Shown in pieces: positions 1-8,882 of a stretch of DNA of 64,000 nt. Source of the DNA: M30B80 sp965656935 (lineage in GTDB: Bacteria; Pseudomonadota; Alphaproteobacteria; Rhodobacterales; Rhodobacteraceae); the NCBI GenBank assembly GCA_965656935.1, contig CBFHMG010000007.1, positions 1-64,000 of the forward strand, in the 5' to 3' direction. The notes under the pieces were generated by a model, which was not told the DNA's origin, did no database searches, and saw only the letters and a list, made by a program, of their open reading frames with translations. Numbering within the stretch: position 1 is the stretch's first letter; each line of letters begins with the position of its first letter. Both the position numbers and the translations under genes were made by a program.

Positions 1-917
1 GGACGCAGGCGGATGGCATCCTGATAGGCCTCGATATCCACATCGGGAAGATCGCTGGTCGCGGTCAGTTCCCCAAAATCGAAGCTTTGACCTTCGATGA
101 TATTGAAGGTGATGAAATAGGCGTCGCGGCTGCGCGTCAGCTCGGGCACCACGGATTGCACTTCGAAATCAACAAAGCCGCGTTCGCGATAGAAATCGGT
201 CAGAAGCTGCTGGTCGAACGCCACACGGTCGGCCACGAAGGTGTCGCGCGACACGATCGCGCGGAAGAAGCCTGCTTGGGTGGATTCCAGCACGCGGCGC
301 AAGCGGCGGTCGGAATAGGAACGGTTGCCAACAAAGGCGATCCGCTCGGTCTCGATCACGCGGCCTTCGGTCACTTCAAACACCAGATCCACGCGGTTGT
401 CGGAGCGGCGGATGATCTGCGGGGTCACGGTTGCCGTCAAACGGCCCGACTGGCGGTAAGCGGCTGTGATCGCTTCGGCATCTTGTTCAGCCACAGACGG
501 CGAATAAACGCGGCGCGGCTGCGAGGCCAGAATTTCCAGCAGGTTTTCATCATCAAGGCGGTCATTGCCTTCGATATTGATGCGGTTGATCGTGGGGTAT
601 TCCTGCACGATGATGGTCAGCGTGCTGCCACGCGGTACAACTTCCACGGTTTCAAACAGGCCCGAATTCTGCAGGCGTTGCAGCGCGTCATTCACCACAC
701 CGCCTGATACGGCCTCACCTGCGGGGATGCCCGCGAAGGTCAGAATGGTCGCCGTTTCGATCCGCTGGTTGCCCTGCACGTCAAAATTGTTGAACTGGAA
801 ATCCTGTGCTGCTGCTGGCAAGGCCAGAAACGTGACCGAAACGGACATCACAGCCGCTAGAACCAGATGAGCACGCGCTCGCGAAAGCACCGCCCAAACC
901 CCTTTTAGGTTCCTCAT
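1..917 (-). CDS. bamA: Outer membrane protein assembly factor BamA, N-terminal part (cut by window start)
   Basis: BamA is the barrel and POTRA component that inserts beta-barrel proteins into the outer membrane. Translating the minus strand from the ATG at 915-917 gives a signal peptide (about residues 1-38, ending LALPAAAQ) and then POTRA-type sequence, including a FDVQGNQRIE opening and the later elements RINIEGNDRLDD and IAFVGNRSYSDRRL. These are typical POTRA starts. The frame is open to the window edge, so about 305 residues are visible and the C-terminal barrel is missing. It lies downstream of rseP, as in most alphaproteobacteria. A short AAGG lies about 10 nt before the start. The family call is firm. 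Confidence 0.95.
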   Translation of the reverse strand, partial: MRNLKGVWAVLSRARAHLVLAAVMSVSVTFLALPAAAQDFQFNNFDVQGNQRIETATILTFAGIPAGEAVSGGVVNDALQRLQNSGLFETVEVVPRGSTLTIIVQEYPTINRINIEGNDRLDDENLLEILASQPRRVYSPSVAEQDAEAITAAYRQSGRLTATVTPQIIRRSDNRVDLVFEVTEGRVIETERIAFVGNRSYSDRRLRRVLESTQAGFFRAIVSRDTFVADRVAFDQQLLTDFYRERGFVDFEVQSVVPELTRSRDAYFITFNIIEGQSFDFGELTATSDLPDVDIEAYQDAIRLR

Positions 918-1086
918 CGATTATAGCCTTTTTCTTTACCGCGTTTTGCAAGCATCCCTAACCCGCTGCATGGGCCATGTCAAAACCAACTCGACGATCT
1001 TGATCCGCAACAGGTCAAGTTATCCACTGGGATATGCACATAAGACCCACAGGTGATCGGGCCAATCGCGGGAAAGCCTTGCGGGA

Positions 1087-1224
1087 TCAGGAGATCACGA
1101 CTTGGGAAAACAGCACGCTGGCCAAGGCCAAAGCCCCTGTGATCATTGCGATAATCACAAGACGGTCCATGTTCATGAACACAACAAAAGAGATGCTGCG
1201 ATAGCTGTCATTGATCATCTTCAT
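1087..1224 (-). CDS. Small single-pass membrane protein (45 residues), unknown function
   Basis: A short frame between rseP and bamA on the same strand. The start ATG at 1222-1224 follows a purine-rich AGGGGGCC; a second ATG two codons later (1216-1218) is an alternative. The product begins MKMINDSYRSISFVVFMNMD and continues as one strongly hydrophobic helix (about residues 22-42), with a charged, polar N terminus. No family was recognised. Its place inside the rseP-bamA envelope cluster suggests co-transcription and perhaps an envelope role, which is inference. It could be a chance open frame, but the composition and ribosome site favour a real gene. Confidence 0.5.
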   Translation of the reverse strand: MKMINDSYRSISFVVFMNMDRLVIIAMITGALALASVLFSQVVIS

Positions 1225-1305
1225 GGCGGCCCCCTGAGGTTTGGCGCGGTATGCGCACAGGCTGGGGCTGGGATGCCGAAGGAATGTGGCTTGAATTGGG
1301 CTGGC

Positions 1306-1334
1306 GCGGGGCGATTCTTTGAAAATCGCCCCGC
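1306..1334 (-). other. Strong intercistronic hairpin after rseP
   Basis: An 11-bp perfect stem (GCGGGGCGATT against AATCGCCCCGC) with a 7-nt loop lies 17 nt beyond the rseP stop. No T tract follows on the minus strand, so it looks like an RNA-stabilising or attenuating hairpin rather than a classical intrinsic terminator. Confidence 0.5.
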
Positions 1335-1350
1335 AGGAGCGCGCCCGCGC

Positions 1351-2676
1351 TTAGCAGAACAGGTCGTTGGTCAGTGCAAAGAGCATCAGGGACAGCATCA
1401 TTGTCAGACCGGCAGTCATGAAGATGCGCATCGCCTTATCTGAAGGTGGACGGCCAACCACTGCCTCATAGGCGTGAAACACCAGATGCCCCCCATCCAG
1501 AACGGGGATCGGGAACAGGTTCAAAAGCCCCACCGCCGTCGACAAAACGGCGATGAACCAAATGAAGCTGTCCAGACCTTGGCTGGCCACCTCGCCTGAT
1601 GTCTCGGCAATGCCGATCGGGCCTTGCAGATTACAGCTGGAAATCGCGCCTGTGATCATATGCCAAAGCCCCGAGAGCGAGGATTGGATGATCGAGCCTG
1701 TCTGCTCGATGCCAAAGCCGATGGCCGCGAGTGGTCCGACAGATTCGGTCTGCGGGGTGAATAACAAACCGCCCGAGATGCCGATTAGCCAGCGGGTCTC
1801 GAAACCGCCCTCGGCCAAGGGCAGATCAACGCGGCGCGGGCTGAGGGTAACATCAATCTGTTCGCCCGCGCGCCACAGGCCGATCTCCATCGGGGCGCCT
1901 TCGGAGGTCTCGACCGCCTCGCGCAATTCCTTAAAGGCATAGATCGGGTCGCCATTGACCGATGTGATGACATCGCCTTCCAAAATCCCTGCATCAATCG
2001 CTGCCGATTGCGGCTGCACGCCTTGCACATAAGGGATCAGCGGGCTGGCGGCCTCGACGCTGAGCAGGCGGCCGCCCCGCTCGATCTCATAGGTGACCAT
2101 AGGTGCGGGCTCGATCTCGTCGGAAACGACAAACAGATCGGCCAGATCAGCCACGGGATTGCCCTCGATCGACAAGATCAGATCGCCTTCCTCCAGCGTA
2201 ACAATCTCGGCGGGCAGATCGCGCGGCTCGCCGACCAGCGCCTCATTGACCGCCTGCCCCATGAAAAAGCTGAAGGCCGCAAAGACGAGGATCGACAGGA
2301 TAAAATTGAACACAGGGCCAGCCGCCACGGTGGCCGAGCGCGCCCAAAGCGGCGCCCCATGCATCGAGCGGCGGCGCTCTTGCATCTCGAGCGCATCCAT
2401 CGCGGCCCCGTCCTTGCCAGAGGCCGCATCGCTATCGCCCAAAAACTTTACGAAACCGCCAAAGGGCAGTGCTGCAATCTGCCAGCGCGTGCCATGTTTA
2501 TCGGTGCGGCTGAACAGAACAGGGCCAAATCCGATGGAAAACACCTCGGCATGAATGCCCGACCAGCGCCCGACGATATAATGACCATATTCATGGATCG
2601 CGACGATGATCGACAAGGCCACCACGAAGGCCAGGATGGTAAAGACGACGCCACCAAATTGTGGGATGAATTCCAT
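1351..2676 (-). CDS. rseP: RIP metalloprotease RseP (site-2 protease family)
   Basis: Inner-membrane zinc protease that cuts transmembrane substrates such as anti-sigma factors. The zinc motif HEYGH lies in the first membrane segment (about residue 28), two PDZ domains occupy about residues 125-310 (for example ESVGPL after a GDVITSVNGDPI element), and the C-terminal motif LNLFPIPVLDGGHLVF supplies the third zinc ligand. The chosen ATG at 2674-2676 starts MEFIPQFGGVV and lies one nucleotide after the dxr stop. An upstream in-frame start would run back into dxr and is rejected. Length 441 residues is normal for the family. Confidence 0.95.
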   Translation of the reverse strand: MEFIPQFGGVVFTILAFVVALSIIVAIHEYGHYIVGRWSGIHAEVFSIGFGPVLFSRTDKHGTRWQIAALPFGGFVKFLGDSDAASGKDGAAMDALEMQERRRSMHGAPLWARSATVAAGPVFNFILSILVFAAFSFFMGQAVNEALVGEPRDLPAEIVTLEEGDLILSIEGNPVADLADLFVVSDEIEPAPMVTYEIERGGRLLSVEAASPLIPYVQGVQPQSAAIDAGILEGDVITSVNGDPIYAFKELREAVETSEGAPMEIGLWRAGEQIDVTLSPRRVDLPLAEGGFETRWLIGISGGLLFTPQTESVGPLAAIGFGIEQTGSIIQSSLSGLWHMITGAISSCNLQGPIGIAETSGEVASQGLDSFIWFIAVLSTAVGLLNLFPIPVLDGGHLVFHAYEAVVGRPPSDKAMRIFMTAGLTMMLSLMLFALTNDLFC

Positions 2677-2677
2677 A

Positions 2678-3853
2678 TCAGCTCTGCTCCTTGATGGCGC
2701 GCAGCTGTTCTTGCGCGCGTATCCTTGCCAGATGGTCTGTTTGCAGCACTCTCTCAAGGGTCTCTATGGCATCAGTAAGGCGAAATTCCTGCGACATGGC
2801 GTCTAGGGTGGCCTCGACCACCGCTGACATCTGCATGAAACCGATCTCGCCTGCGATAAACCCGTCCAGCGCGATTTCCTTGGCCGCATTGAAGACACAG
2901 CCCGCAGCGCCGCGCGTTTCCATCACCTCGCGGGCAAGGCGCAAAGCGGGATAGCGCGCCAGATCGGGGCTGTGGAATTCCAGCTTTGCAAGCTCGGCCA
3001 GATCAATGCGCGCCACGGGCAGATCGCGCCGCTCGGGCCAATGCAGAGCATAGCCGATTGCATGGCGCATATCGGGCGCGCCCAGATGCGCCATCAAGGC
3101 CCCATCCCGAAACCCGACCAAGGCGTGCACAATGGATTGCGGGTGCACGACCGTCTCAATCAGATCAGGGCCAACCTCAAAATACTCACGCGTTTCAATA
3201 AGTTCCAAGGCTTTGTTAAACATAGACGCACTGTCGATGGTGATCCGCTGGCCCATATCCCAATTGGGATGCGCCCCTGCATCGGCCAGCGTGGCATCAG
3301 CCAGTTTTTCCAGCGGCCAGTCGCGCAAGCCCCCGCCCGAGGCGGTGATGATGATCCGCTCAACGGCATCCATATCTTCGCCGACAAGGGCTTGGAACAC
3401 GGCGGAATGTTCACTGTCGACGGGCAGGATACGTGCGGAATGGGCCTTGGCCTCGGACAGCAAAAGCTGCCCCGCCGTGACAAGGCTTTCCTTATTGGCC
3501 AAAGCCAAGGTCGTGCCATGGCGCAACGCATGAAAGCCTGGGGCAAGCCCTGCCGCGCCGACGATGGCCGACATCACCCAATCTGCGGGGCGATCCGCGG
3601 CCTCGAGCAAAGCGCCCGCGCCTGCCGCCGCCTCAATGCCATGGCCGGCAAGCGCGTCGCGCAGGGCGGGCAGTTTTGCCTCATCAGCGGTGACCGCAAT
3701 TTCCGCTTTGAATTCAATCGCATCCGCCGCCAGTTGCGCGATATTGGCCCCACCTGTCAGGGCGATAATGCGATAGGCCTCGCGATCACGGCGGATCAGA
3801 TCAAGGGTGTTCTGGCCGATGGAGCCTGTCGCTCCGAAAATACTGACGCGCAT
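2678..3853 (-). CDS. dxr: 1-deoxy-D-xylulose 5-phosphate reductoisomerase
   Basis: Second enzyme of the MEP isoprenoid pathway, converting DXP to 2-C-methyl-erythritol 4-phosphate with NADPH and a divalent metal. The N-terminal Rossmann motif GATGSIGQNTLDLI, the metal and substrate segment PVDSEHSAVFQAL (about residues 145-157), and ITIDSASMFNKALELIE are all visible. The 391 residues match the usual length. It sits between cdsA and rseP in the conserved lipid and envelope operon, with a 20-nt gap to cdsA. Confidence 0.97.
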   Translation of the reverse strand: MRVSIFGATGSIGQNTLDLIRRDREAYRIIALTGGANIAQLAADAIEFKAEIAVTADEAKLPALRDALAGHGIEAAAGAGALLEAADRPADWVMSAIVGAAGLAPGFHALRHGTTLALANKESLVTAGQLLLSEAKAHSARILPVDSEHSAVFQALVGEDMDAVERIIITASGGGLRDWPLEKLADATLADAGAHPNWDMGQRITIDSASMFNKALELIETREYFEVGPDLIETVVHPQSIVHALVGFRDGALMAHLGAPDMRHAIGYALHWPERRDLPVARIDLAELAKLEFHSPDLARYPALRLAREVMETRGAAGCVFNAAKEIALDGFIAGEIGFMQMSAVVEATLDAMSQEFRLTDAIETLERVLQTDHLARIRAQEQLRAIKEQS

Positions 3854-3873
3854 GGTGTGACCTCTCCCTTTGC

Positions 3874-4674
3874 CTACAAGGGTGGCATTGGCGGGAAGGA
3901 GGTCAAGCTTTCCACGATCAAAAGCAGCATTGCGGCCCCCAGCATTCCGTCAAAGCGGTCAAACACGCCGCCATGGCCAGGCAGAAGGTTGGAGCTGTCT
4001 TTGACGCCCATTTTCCGTTTCACCGCCGATTCCGCGATATCGCCCATCTGGCTTGCCATCGACAGCGCCACCGAAATGCCGATGACCTGCACCCCTGCCC
4101 CTGTCAGCATCATGAAGATCGCGCCCACGCCCCCCGCGCCGATCCAGCCTGCGATTGTGCCCGACCAAGTTTTCTTGGGACTGACACGCGGCCAGAATTT
4201 TGGACCGCCAAAAATGCGGCCTGCAAAATAGCCCAAGATATCGGTCGCAACCACCACCAGCACCAGCCAGAGCATCCAAGTCAGCCCGAAACTGTCGCGA
4301 TGCACAATCAACCCATAAGCGGCCAGCATGATCAGCATGGCCAGCGGCATATAAAGTGTGCGGTGCCGCTCAAGCGCTGCGACACCAGCAAAGGCCACGA
4401 GGAACAGCAAGGGCAGGCTCAGCCCCAAAGCAGCGGGCAAATGGCCCGAAATCAGGATAACGGCCGCCGCAAAACCGCCCAAAGACAGGGCGCGCTTGCG
4501 CTCGCCCCCCAGCATTTGCGCCAATTCCCAGATCAGCACGGCCACGATCACGGCCACGAACAGCTTGAACCAGCCCCCGCCAATCCAGACCGCTGCCAAG
4601 CCGATAACGGCCATGATCAGCGCTGTGATGAGACGGGCAAAGAGGTCGGAAAACTGTCCAGCGCGTTCTGTCAT
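3874..4674 (-). CDS. cdsA: Phosphatidate cytidylyltransferase
   Basis: Integral membrane enzyme making CDP-diacylglycerol from phosphatidic acid and CTP for phospholipid synthesis. It has about seven hydrophobic segments and the C-terminal CDS signature (SPKKTWSGTIAGWIGAGG, then KRKMGVKDSSNLLPGHGGVFDRFDG). The start at 4672-4674 (MTERAGQFSDLF) gives 266 residues, normal for the family. The longer upstream frame overlaps uppS and has no family sequence. It is 22 nt downstream of uppS. Confidence 0.95.
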   Translation of the reverse strand: MTERAGQFSDLFARLITALIMAVIGLAAVWIGGGWFKLFVAVIVAVLIWELAQMLGGERKRALSLGGFAAAVILISGHLPAALGLSLPLLFLVAFAGVAALERHRTLYMPLAMLIMLAAYGLIVHRDSFGLTWMLWLVLVVVATDILGYFAGRIFGGPKFWPRVSPKKTWSGTIAGWIGAGGVGAIFMMLTGAGVQVIGISVALSMASQMGDIAESAVKRKMGVKDSSNLLPGHGGVFDRFDGMLGAAMLLLIVESLTSFPPMPPL

Positions 4675-4696
4675 GATCGGTCCGCGCCTTATATGT

Positions 4697-5422
4697 TCAG
4701 GCCAGAACCGCGCCGAAACGCCGTTCACGCGTGCCGAAACGGGCAACCACTTCGCCGAATTCCTGCGCTGTAAAATCAGGCCAGAGCGTGTCGATAAATT
4801 CGTATTCCGCATAGGCCGATTGCCAGAGCAGGAAGTTCGAGATCCGCGCCTCGCCACTGGTGCGGATCACCAGATCAGGGTCGGGCAAAACACAGGTGTC
4901 CAGATAGCGCGGCAGGGTTTCGTCATTCACATCCTTGGGGTCCAGCTTGCCTGCGGCCACATCATAGGCCAATCGCTTGGTCGCGCGCGAAACCTCATCC
5001 CGACCACCGTAATTGATGGCAACCGTCAGGTTGATCTTGTCATTGCCCGCTGTGAGCAATTCCAGATTATCCATCATATCAACCAAAGCAGGCTCAAGCC
5101 GCACGCGGTCCCCGATGAACCGCACGCGCACGCCATTTTCCAGCAAATCTTGGGCCTCACGGCGCAGATAGCGTTTGAACAGGCGCATCAGCCCCGCAAC
5201 TTCGGTTTGGGTGCGTTTCCAATTCTCGGTCGAAAAGGCAAAAATCGTGAGGTATTTCACCCCCGCATCAGGGCAGGCCTGAACGATCTCCTTTACGCGT
5301 TTGGCGCCCGCATGATGGCCCACAAGCCGAGGACGGTTGCGCATCTGCGCCCATCTGCCATTGCCATCCATGATGATGGCAACATGTTCGGCCTTGCCGC
5401 CTGTCTTGCCCATTTGACCCAT
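4697..5422 (-). CDS. uppS: Undecaprenyl pyrophosphate synthase (cis-prenyltransferase)
   Basis: Elongates farnesyl diphosphate to the C55 lipid carrier for peptidoglycan and other wall polymers. The catalytic N-terminal motif HVAIIMDGNGRWAQ, the FAFSTENWKR segment and the C-terminal DLVIRTSGEARISNFLLWQ and EYEF elements are classic UppS signatures. It has 241 residues. A methionine three residues in (MGKTGG) is an alternative start. It is followed by cdsA and preceded by frr in the usual order. Confidence 0.97.
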   Translation of the reverse strand: MGQMGKTGGKAEHVAIIMDGNGRWAQMRNRPRLVGHHAGAKRVKEIVQACPDAGVKYLTIFAFSTENWKRTQTEVAGLMRLFKRYLRREAQDLLENGVRVRFIGDRVRLEPALVDMMDNLELLTAGNDKINLTVAINYGGRDEVSRATKRLAYDVAAGKLDPKDVNDETLPRYLDTCVLPDPDLVIRTSGEARISNFLLWQSAYAEYEFIDTLWPDFTAQEFGEVVARFGTRERRFGAVLA

Positions 5423-5466
5423 TCCCCAATCGGTTATTCAAGCGCCCGTCTGATCCGCCCCTGCGC

Positions 5467-6033
5467 TCAGACCTGCATGATTTCGGCTTGCTTGCTTTCG
5501 AGCGCCTTATCGACCTTAGCGATATGCGCATCCGTCAGCTCCTGCACCTCGGATTCCCAGATTTTCTGGTCATCCTCGCTCATGCCATTTGATTTGGCTT
5601 TCTTGATCTGGTCCATCCCGTCGCGGCGCACATTGCGCACCGAGACGCGCGCGCTTTCTGCATATTGAGCGGCGACCTTGGTCAATTCGCGGCGGCGTTC
5701 CTCGTTCAATTCGGGGATCGGCAGCATGATGATTGTGCCATTGAGCTGCGGGTTGATGCCAAGCCCGCTCTCGCGGATCGCCTTTTCAACCTTACCGACC
5801 ATGCCCTTATCCCAGACATTGATGGTGACCATACGCGGCTCGGGCACATTGACGGTGCCGACCTGATTGATCGGTGTGGGCTGGCCATAGGCATCCACCA
5901 TCACCGGATCGAGCATCGACGCCGAGGCGCGCCCTGTGCGCAGAGAGGAAAATTCCGTCCGCAAACTGGCCAAAGCGCCATCCATGCGGCGTTCGATATC
6001 TGCGAGATCAAGTTCAAATTCTTCGTCGGCCAT
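5467..6033 (-). CDS. frr: Ribosome recycling factor
   Basis: Splits post-termination ribosomes together with EF-G. The 188-residue protein shows the RRF pattern: an N-terminal helix (DIERRMDGALASLRTEFSSL), RTGRASASMLDPVMVDAYG, then the head domain ending with the long C-terminal helices rich in charged residues (ELNEERRRELTK). It lies between pyrH and uppS, 50 nt after pyrH. Confidence 0.97.
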   Translation of the reverse strand: MADEEFELDLADIERRMDGALASLRTEFSSLRTGRASASMLDPVMVDAYGQPTPINQVGTVNVPEPRMVTINVWDKGMVGKVEKAIRESGLGINPQLNGTIIMLPIPELNEERRRELTKVAAQYAESARVSVRNVRRDGMDQIKKAKSNGMSEDDQKIWESEVQELTDAHIAKVDKALESKQAEIMQV

Positions 6034-6083
6034 GCGCCCCGTTTCTCCGTCAGGTTGGTCTCTGATGCCGCCTATTTAGGCGT

Positions 6084-6815
6084 TTACTTAACTTTTGTAT
6101 AGGTGCCCTGCCCCGCAAGGATCCCGCGGAAGCCGCCGGGTTCATCAAGGCTGAACACGATAATGGGGGTGTGGTTTTCCCGCGCCAAAGCAATCGCCGA
6201 GGCATCCATGACGCCAAGATGCTGCGCCAGAACCTCATCATAGGTGATCTCGTCATAGCGTTTGGCATCTGAATGCTTCTTCGGGTCCTTGTCATAGACA
6301 CCGTCTACCTTAGTTCCCTTAAAGATCGCTTCACATTTCATCTCATTGGCGCGCAAAGTCGCGGCGGTATCCGTGGTGAAATAGGGGTTGCCTGTGCCAG
6401 CCGCGAAAATCACGACACGCTGTTTTTCCAGATGGCGCACGGCACGGCGGCGGATATAGGGCTCGCAGACCTGATCCATCGGGATCGCGCTTATCACGCG
6501 GGTGAAAACTCCGATTTCCTCAAGCGCGCTTTGCATCGCCAGCGCATTCATCACTGTGGCCAGCATGCCCATATAATCGGCGGTTGTGCGCTCCATCCCT
6601 TGGGCGCTGCCCTGCAATCCGCGAAAGATATTGCCGCCGCCGATCACCATCGAAATCTCGACGCCAAGATCATGGACCGATTTCACCTCGCGCGCGATGC
6701 GCTCCACGGTGGGGGGATGCAGACCAAAACCCTGATCTCCCATCAGCGCCTCACCTGAGATTTTCAACATGACGCGATTATAGAGCGGATCAACGGAGGG
6801 AGTATTTTCAGCCAT
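6084..6815 (-). CDS. pyrH: UMP kinase
   Basis: Phosphorylates UMP to UDP in pyrimidine nucleotide synthesis. The family motifs LKISGEALMG, VIGGGNIFRG, RTTADYMGMLATVMNAL and GTGNPYFTTDTAA are present. The start at 6813-6815 follows a strong AAAGAGGAC ribosome site; a further 26 in-frame upstream residues lack family similarity and lie before that site, so they were excluded. The result is 243 residues. The first codons after MAE (6794-6811) match an intergenic repeat elsewhere in the window at 17 of 18 bases. First gene of the frr-uppS-cdsA-dxr-rseP run. Confidence 0.96.
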   Translation of the reverse strand: MAENTPSVDPLYNRVMLKISGEALMGDQGFGLHPPTVERIAREVKSVHDLGVEISMVIGGGNIFRGLQGSAQGMERTTADYMGMLATVMNALAMQSALEEIGVFTRVISAIPMDQVCEPYIRRRAVRHLEKQRVVIFAAGTGNPYFTTDTAATLRANEMKCEAIFKGTKVDGVYDKDPKKHSDAKRYDEITYDEVLAQHLGVMDASAIALARENHTPIIVFSLDEPGGFRGILAGQGTYTKVK

Positions 6816-6918
6816 AAGGTCCTCTTTAGGCGTGGCAAAACCGGCCTGCTTGCGCAAGCTTGGGCTTTGACTGGATTGAGCTTGGCGCACCATGGTCTAA
6901 AAAGGCGATGGGTTCAAC

Positions 6919-7857
6919 ATGGCACGCGATCTATGCCAGATAGAAACTTGCAAGGAATTTCTCTCAAGAAGAGCTGGCAGTGCATTGATAGATTTAGACA
7001 AAATACCAAATGACCTGCCCGTTTTGATCGCGGGGCCAACCGCTGCAGGAAAATCTGCCTTGGCCGCAAGGATCATCGCACAGGGTGGCGGGCGGATCAT
7101 CAATGCCGATGCGCTGCAGGTCTATGAGGGCTGGCGCCTGCTCACCGCGCGCCCCTCCGAACAGGAAGAAGCGCGCAGCCCCCATGCCCTTTACGGCCAT
7201 GTTCCCTTCGAGGCCGAGTATTCCGTCGGCCATTGGCTGCGTGATCTGGAACCCTATTTAAGCGACGGAATGCGCCCCGTTATTGTCGGGGGAACGGGCC
7301 TCTATTTCCGCGCCTTGACCGAAGGTCTGGCCGAAATCCCCGCCACGCCCCCCGAAATACGGCAGCAGGCGGACCAGATGACGGATGCGCAGCTTTTGGC
7401 CGAGTTACAGCGCGAGGACCCCGTGCTTGTAGCCCGGATCGACCTCAAGAACCGCGCGCGCGTCCAGCGCGGCTGGGAGGTCTCGCGCGCCACAGGGCGG
7501 CCATTATCGGATTGGCAGGATGACACGCCTGCCCCGCGCCTTCCGCTCTCGGCCTGCTTGCCCCTTGTGATCGAGGCCGAGCGGGATTGGCTGGCCGAAC
7601 GGATCGCGCGCCGCTTTGATCTCATGCTGGAGCACGGCGCGCTGGAGGAAGCCCGCGCCAATCTGCCCCGTTGGGAACAGGCAGGCGGTGCGGCCAAAGC
7701 CATCGGCGCGCCCGAATTGATCGCCCATCTCAAAGGCGAGATCAGTTTGGAACAAGCCCGCGAAGACGCCATTATCGCAAGCCGCCAATATGCCAAGCGG
7801 CAACGAACATGGTTCCGTGCAAGGATGGGGGCTTGGAGGAAGCTCTTACAGCCCTAG
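6919..7857 (+). CDS. miaA: tRNA dimethylallyltransferase MiaA
   Basis: Adds the dimethylallyl group to A37 of tRNAs reading codons that begin with U. The P-loop GPTAAGKSALA, the INADALQVYEGW segment, VGGTGLYFRAL and the C-terminal ASRQYAKRQRTWFR are clear. It is transcribed divergently from pyrH. The start is uncertain: the ATG at 6919 has only a weak ribosome site and adds about 30 residues before the first family-like sequence (LPVLIAGPTA). A TTG 22 codons in (6985) is a plausible alternative. The family call is firm whichever start is used. Confidence 0.93.
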   Translation: MARDLCQIETCKEFLSRRAGSALIDLDKIPNDLPVLIAGPTAAGKSALAARIIAQGGGRIINADALQVYEGWRLLTARPSEQEEARSPHALYGHVPFEAEYSVGHWLRDLEPYLSDGMRPVIVGGTGLYFRALTEGLAEIPATPPEIRQQADQMTDAQLLAELQREDPVLVARIDLKNRARVQRGWEVSRATGRPLSDWQDDTPAPRLPLSACLPLVIEAERDWLAERIARRFDLMLEHGALEEARANLPRWEQAGGAAKAIGAPELIAHLKGEISLEQAREDAIIASRQYAKRQRTWFRARMGAWRKLLQP

Positions 7858-7939
7858 CACATATCAATAGATAATAAGTCTCTATCGAAAGAGAATTTAA
7901 GCTTTTCTTTCACTATTTCAACATATACGACTATTCGCC

Positions 7940-8737
7940 ATGAATAGTGATCCGACACCAGAATTTGCGGTTGCCTCGCTCGGCGCTTTGCGGATGCGCG
8001 CAAGCTGGCGGAGTGAGGATCTGCATTCCAGCCCGCATAACCGCCTCTTCTGGATCACCCGCGGATCGGCACGCCACTCGGTCAATTGCATCACACGCGG
8101 CTATGGCCCCAACACGGCGATCTTCGTGCCCCCCGCGACGATGTTCTCGATCGAATTGCCCGCGCAGGTGCAAGGTTTGATGCTGCAAATGCCCGCCGAT
8201 CCCTATCTGCGGCTGCCAGAGGCGTCGCTTCTGCTGCGTATTTCTCAAGTCGAATCTCAGGGAATGCTGACGGGCTATATCGACAATATCGAGCGTGAGA
8301 TCGCAGCCGCCGCCCCCGCCATGGATCGCGCCTTGGCAGGGCATAGTCTTCTGATCTCCACCTGGATCGAGCGCATGCTGGCGCGCTATGGCAATGCGCA
8401 AACGCGCAACAAAGCACATCTTCTGGTCGAAAATTTCGCCTCTCTGATGGAAAACCAGTTCCGTCAGGGCCATAGCGTTGCCGATTTCGCGGCCCTTCTT
8501 GGCGTGACACCAACACATCTGTCCCGCGTCTGTCGAAGCGCTGCGGGGCGGCCTGCCCATGCGCTGCTGACCGAACGCCTAACAAGCGAGGCGCGGCGCT
8601 TGCTGGCTGATACAAAGATGTCGGCCAAAGATATCGCGGACTATTTGGGCTATTCCTCGCCCGCTTATTTCACCCGCGCCTTCAGTCAGGAATCAGGCAA
8701 GACCCCCTCGGCCTTCCGCGCAGGCCTTGCCGCCTAA
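7940..8737 (+). CDS. AraC-family transcriptional regulator
   Basis: A 265-residue regulator with an N-terminal cupin-like sensing domain (about residues 1-130) and a C-terminal double helix-turn-helix. The HTH parts are SVADFAALLGVTPTHLSRVCRSAAG and, in the second helix-turn-helix, MSAKDIADYLGYSSPAYFTRAFSQ, with the usual GKTPSAFR end. It is preceded by about 80 nt of AT-rich DNA likely to hold its promoter. The next gene on the same strand is an exported metallo-beta-lactamase-fold protein, a possible target; that link is inference from position only. The ligand is unknown. Confidence 0.9.
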   Translation: MNSDPTPEFAVASLGALRMRASWRSEDLHSSPHNRLFWITRGSARHSVNCITRGYGPNTAIFVPPATMFSIELPAQVQGLMLQMPADPYLRLPEASLLLRISQVESQGMLTGYIDNIEREIAAAAPAMDRALAGHSLLISTWIERMLARYGNAQTRNKAHLLVENFASLMENQFRQGHSVADFAALLGVTPTHLSRVCRSAAGRPAHALLTERLTSEARRLLADTKMSAKDIADYLGYSSPAYFTRAFSQESGKTPSAFRAGLAA

Positions 8738-8757
8738 AGCCGTGCGCACGCGCCCCT

Positions 8758-8817
8758 CTTTGCTTCTCAAATACTTTGGGGGAGACACCGCCAAGCGGTG
8801 GCGGGGGCAAAGCCCCC
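8758..8817 (+). repeat. Intergenic repeat element, copy a (AAATAC core plus two hairpins)
   Basis: Begins CTTTGCTTCTCAAATACTTT, followed by GGGG, a hairpin (CACCGC/GCGGTG) and a second hairpin (GGGGGC-AAA-GCCCCC). Copy c at 37403 has the same core with matched hairpins of different sequence, which implies conserved structure. Shorter relatives are at 22806 and 46372. It lies between two genes and overlaps neither. Confidence 0.65.
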
Positions 8818-8882
8818 AAATATTACGCTTTATGAATATATAAAACTCCGCTAGCCTCGCCGCATTATCGGGAGGACCAAAA

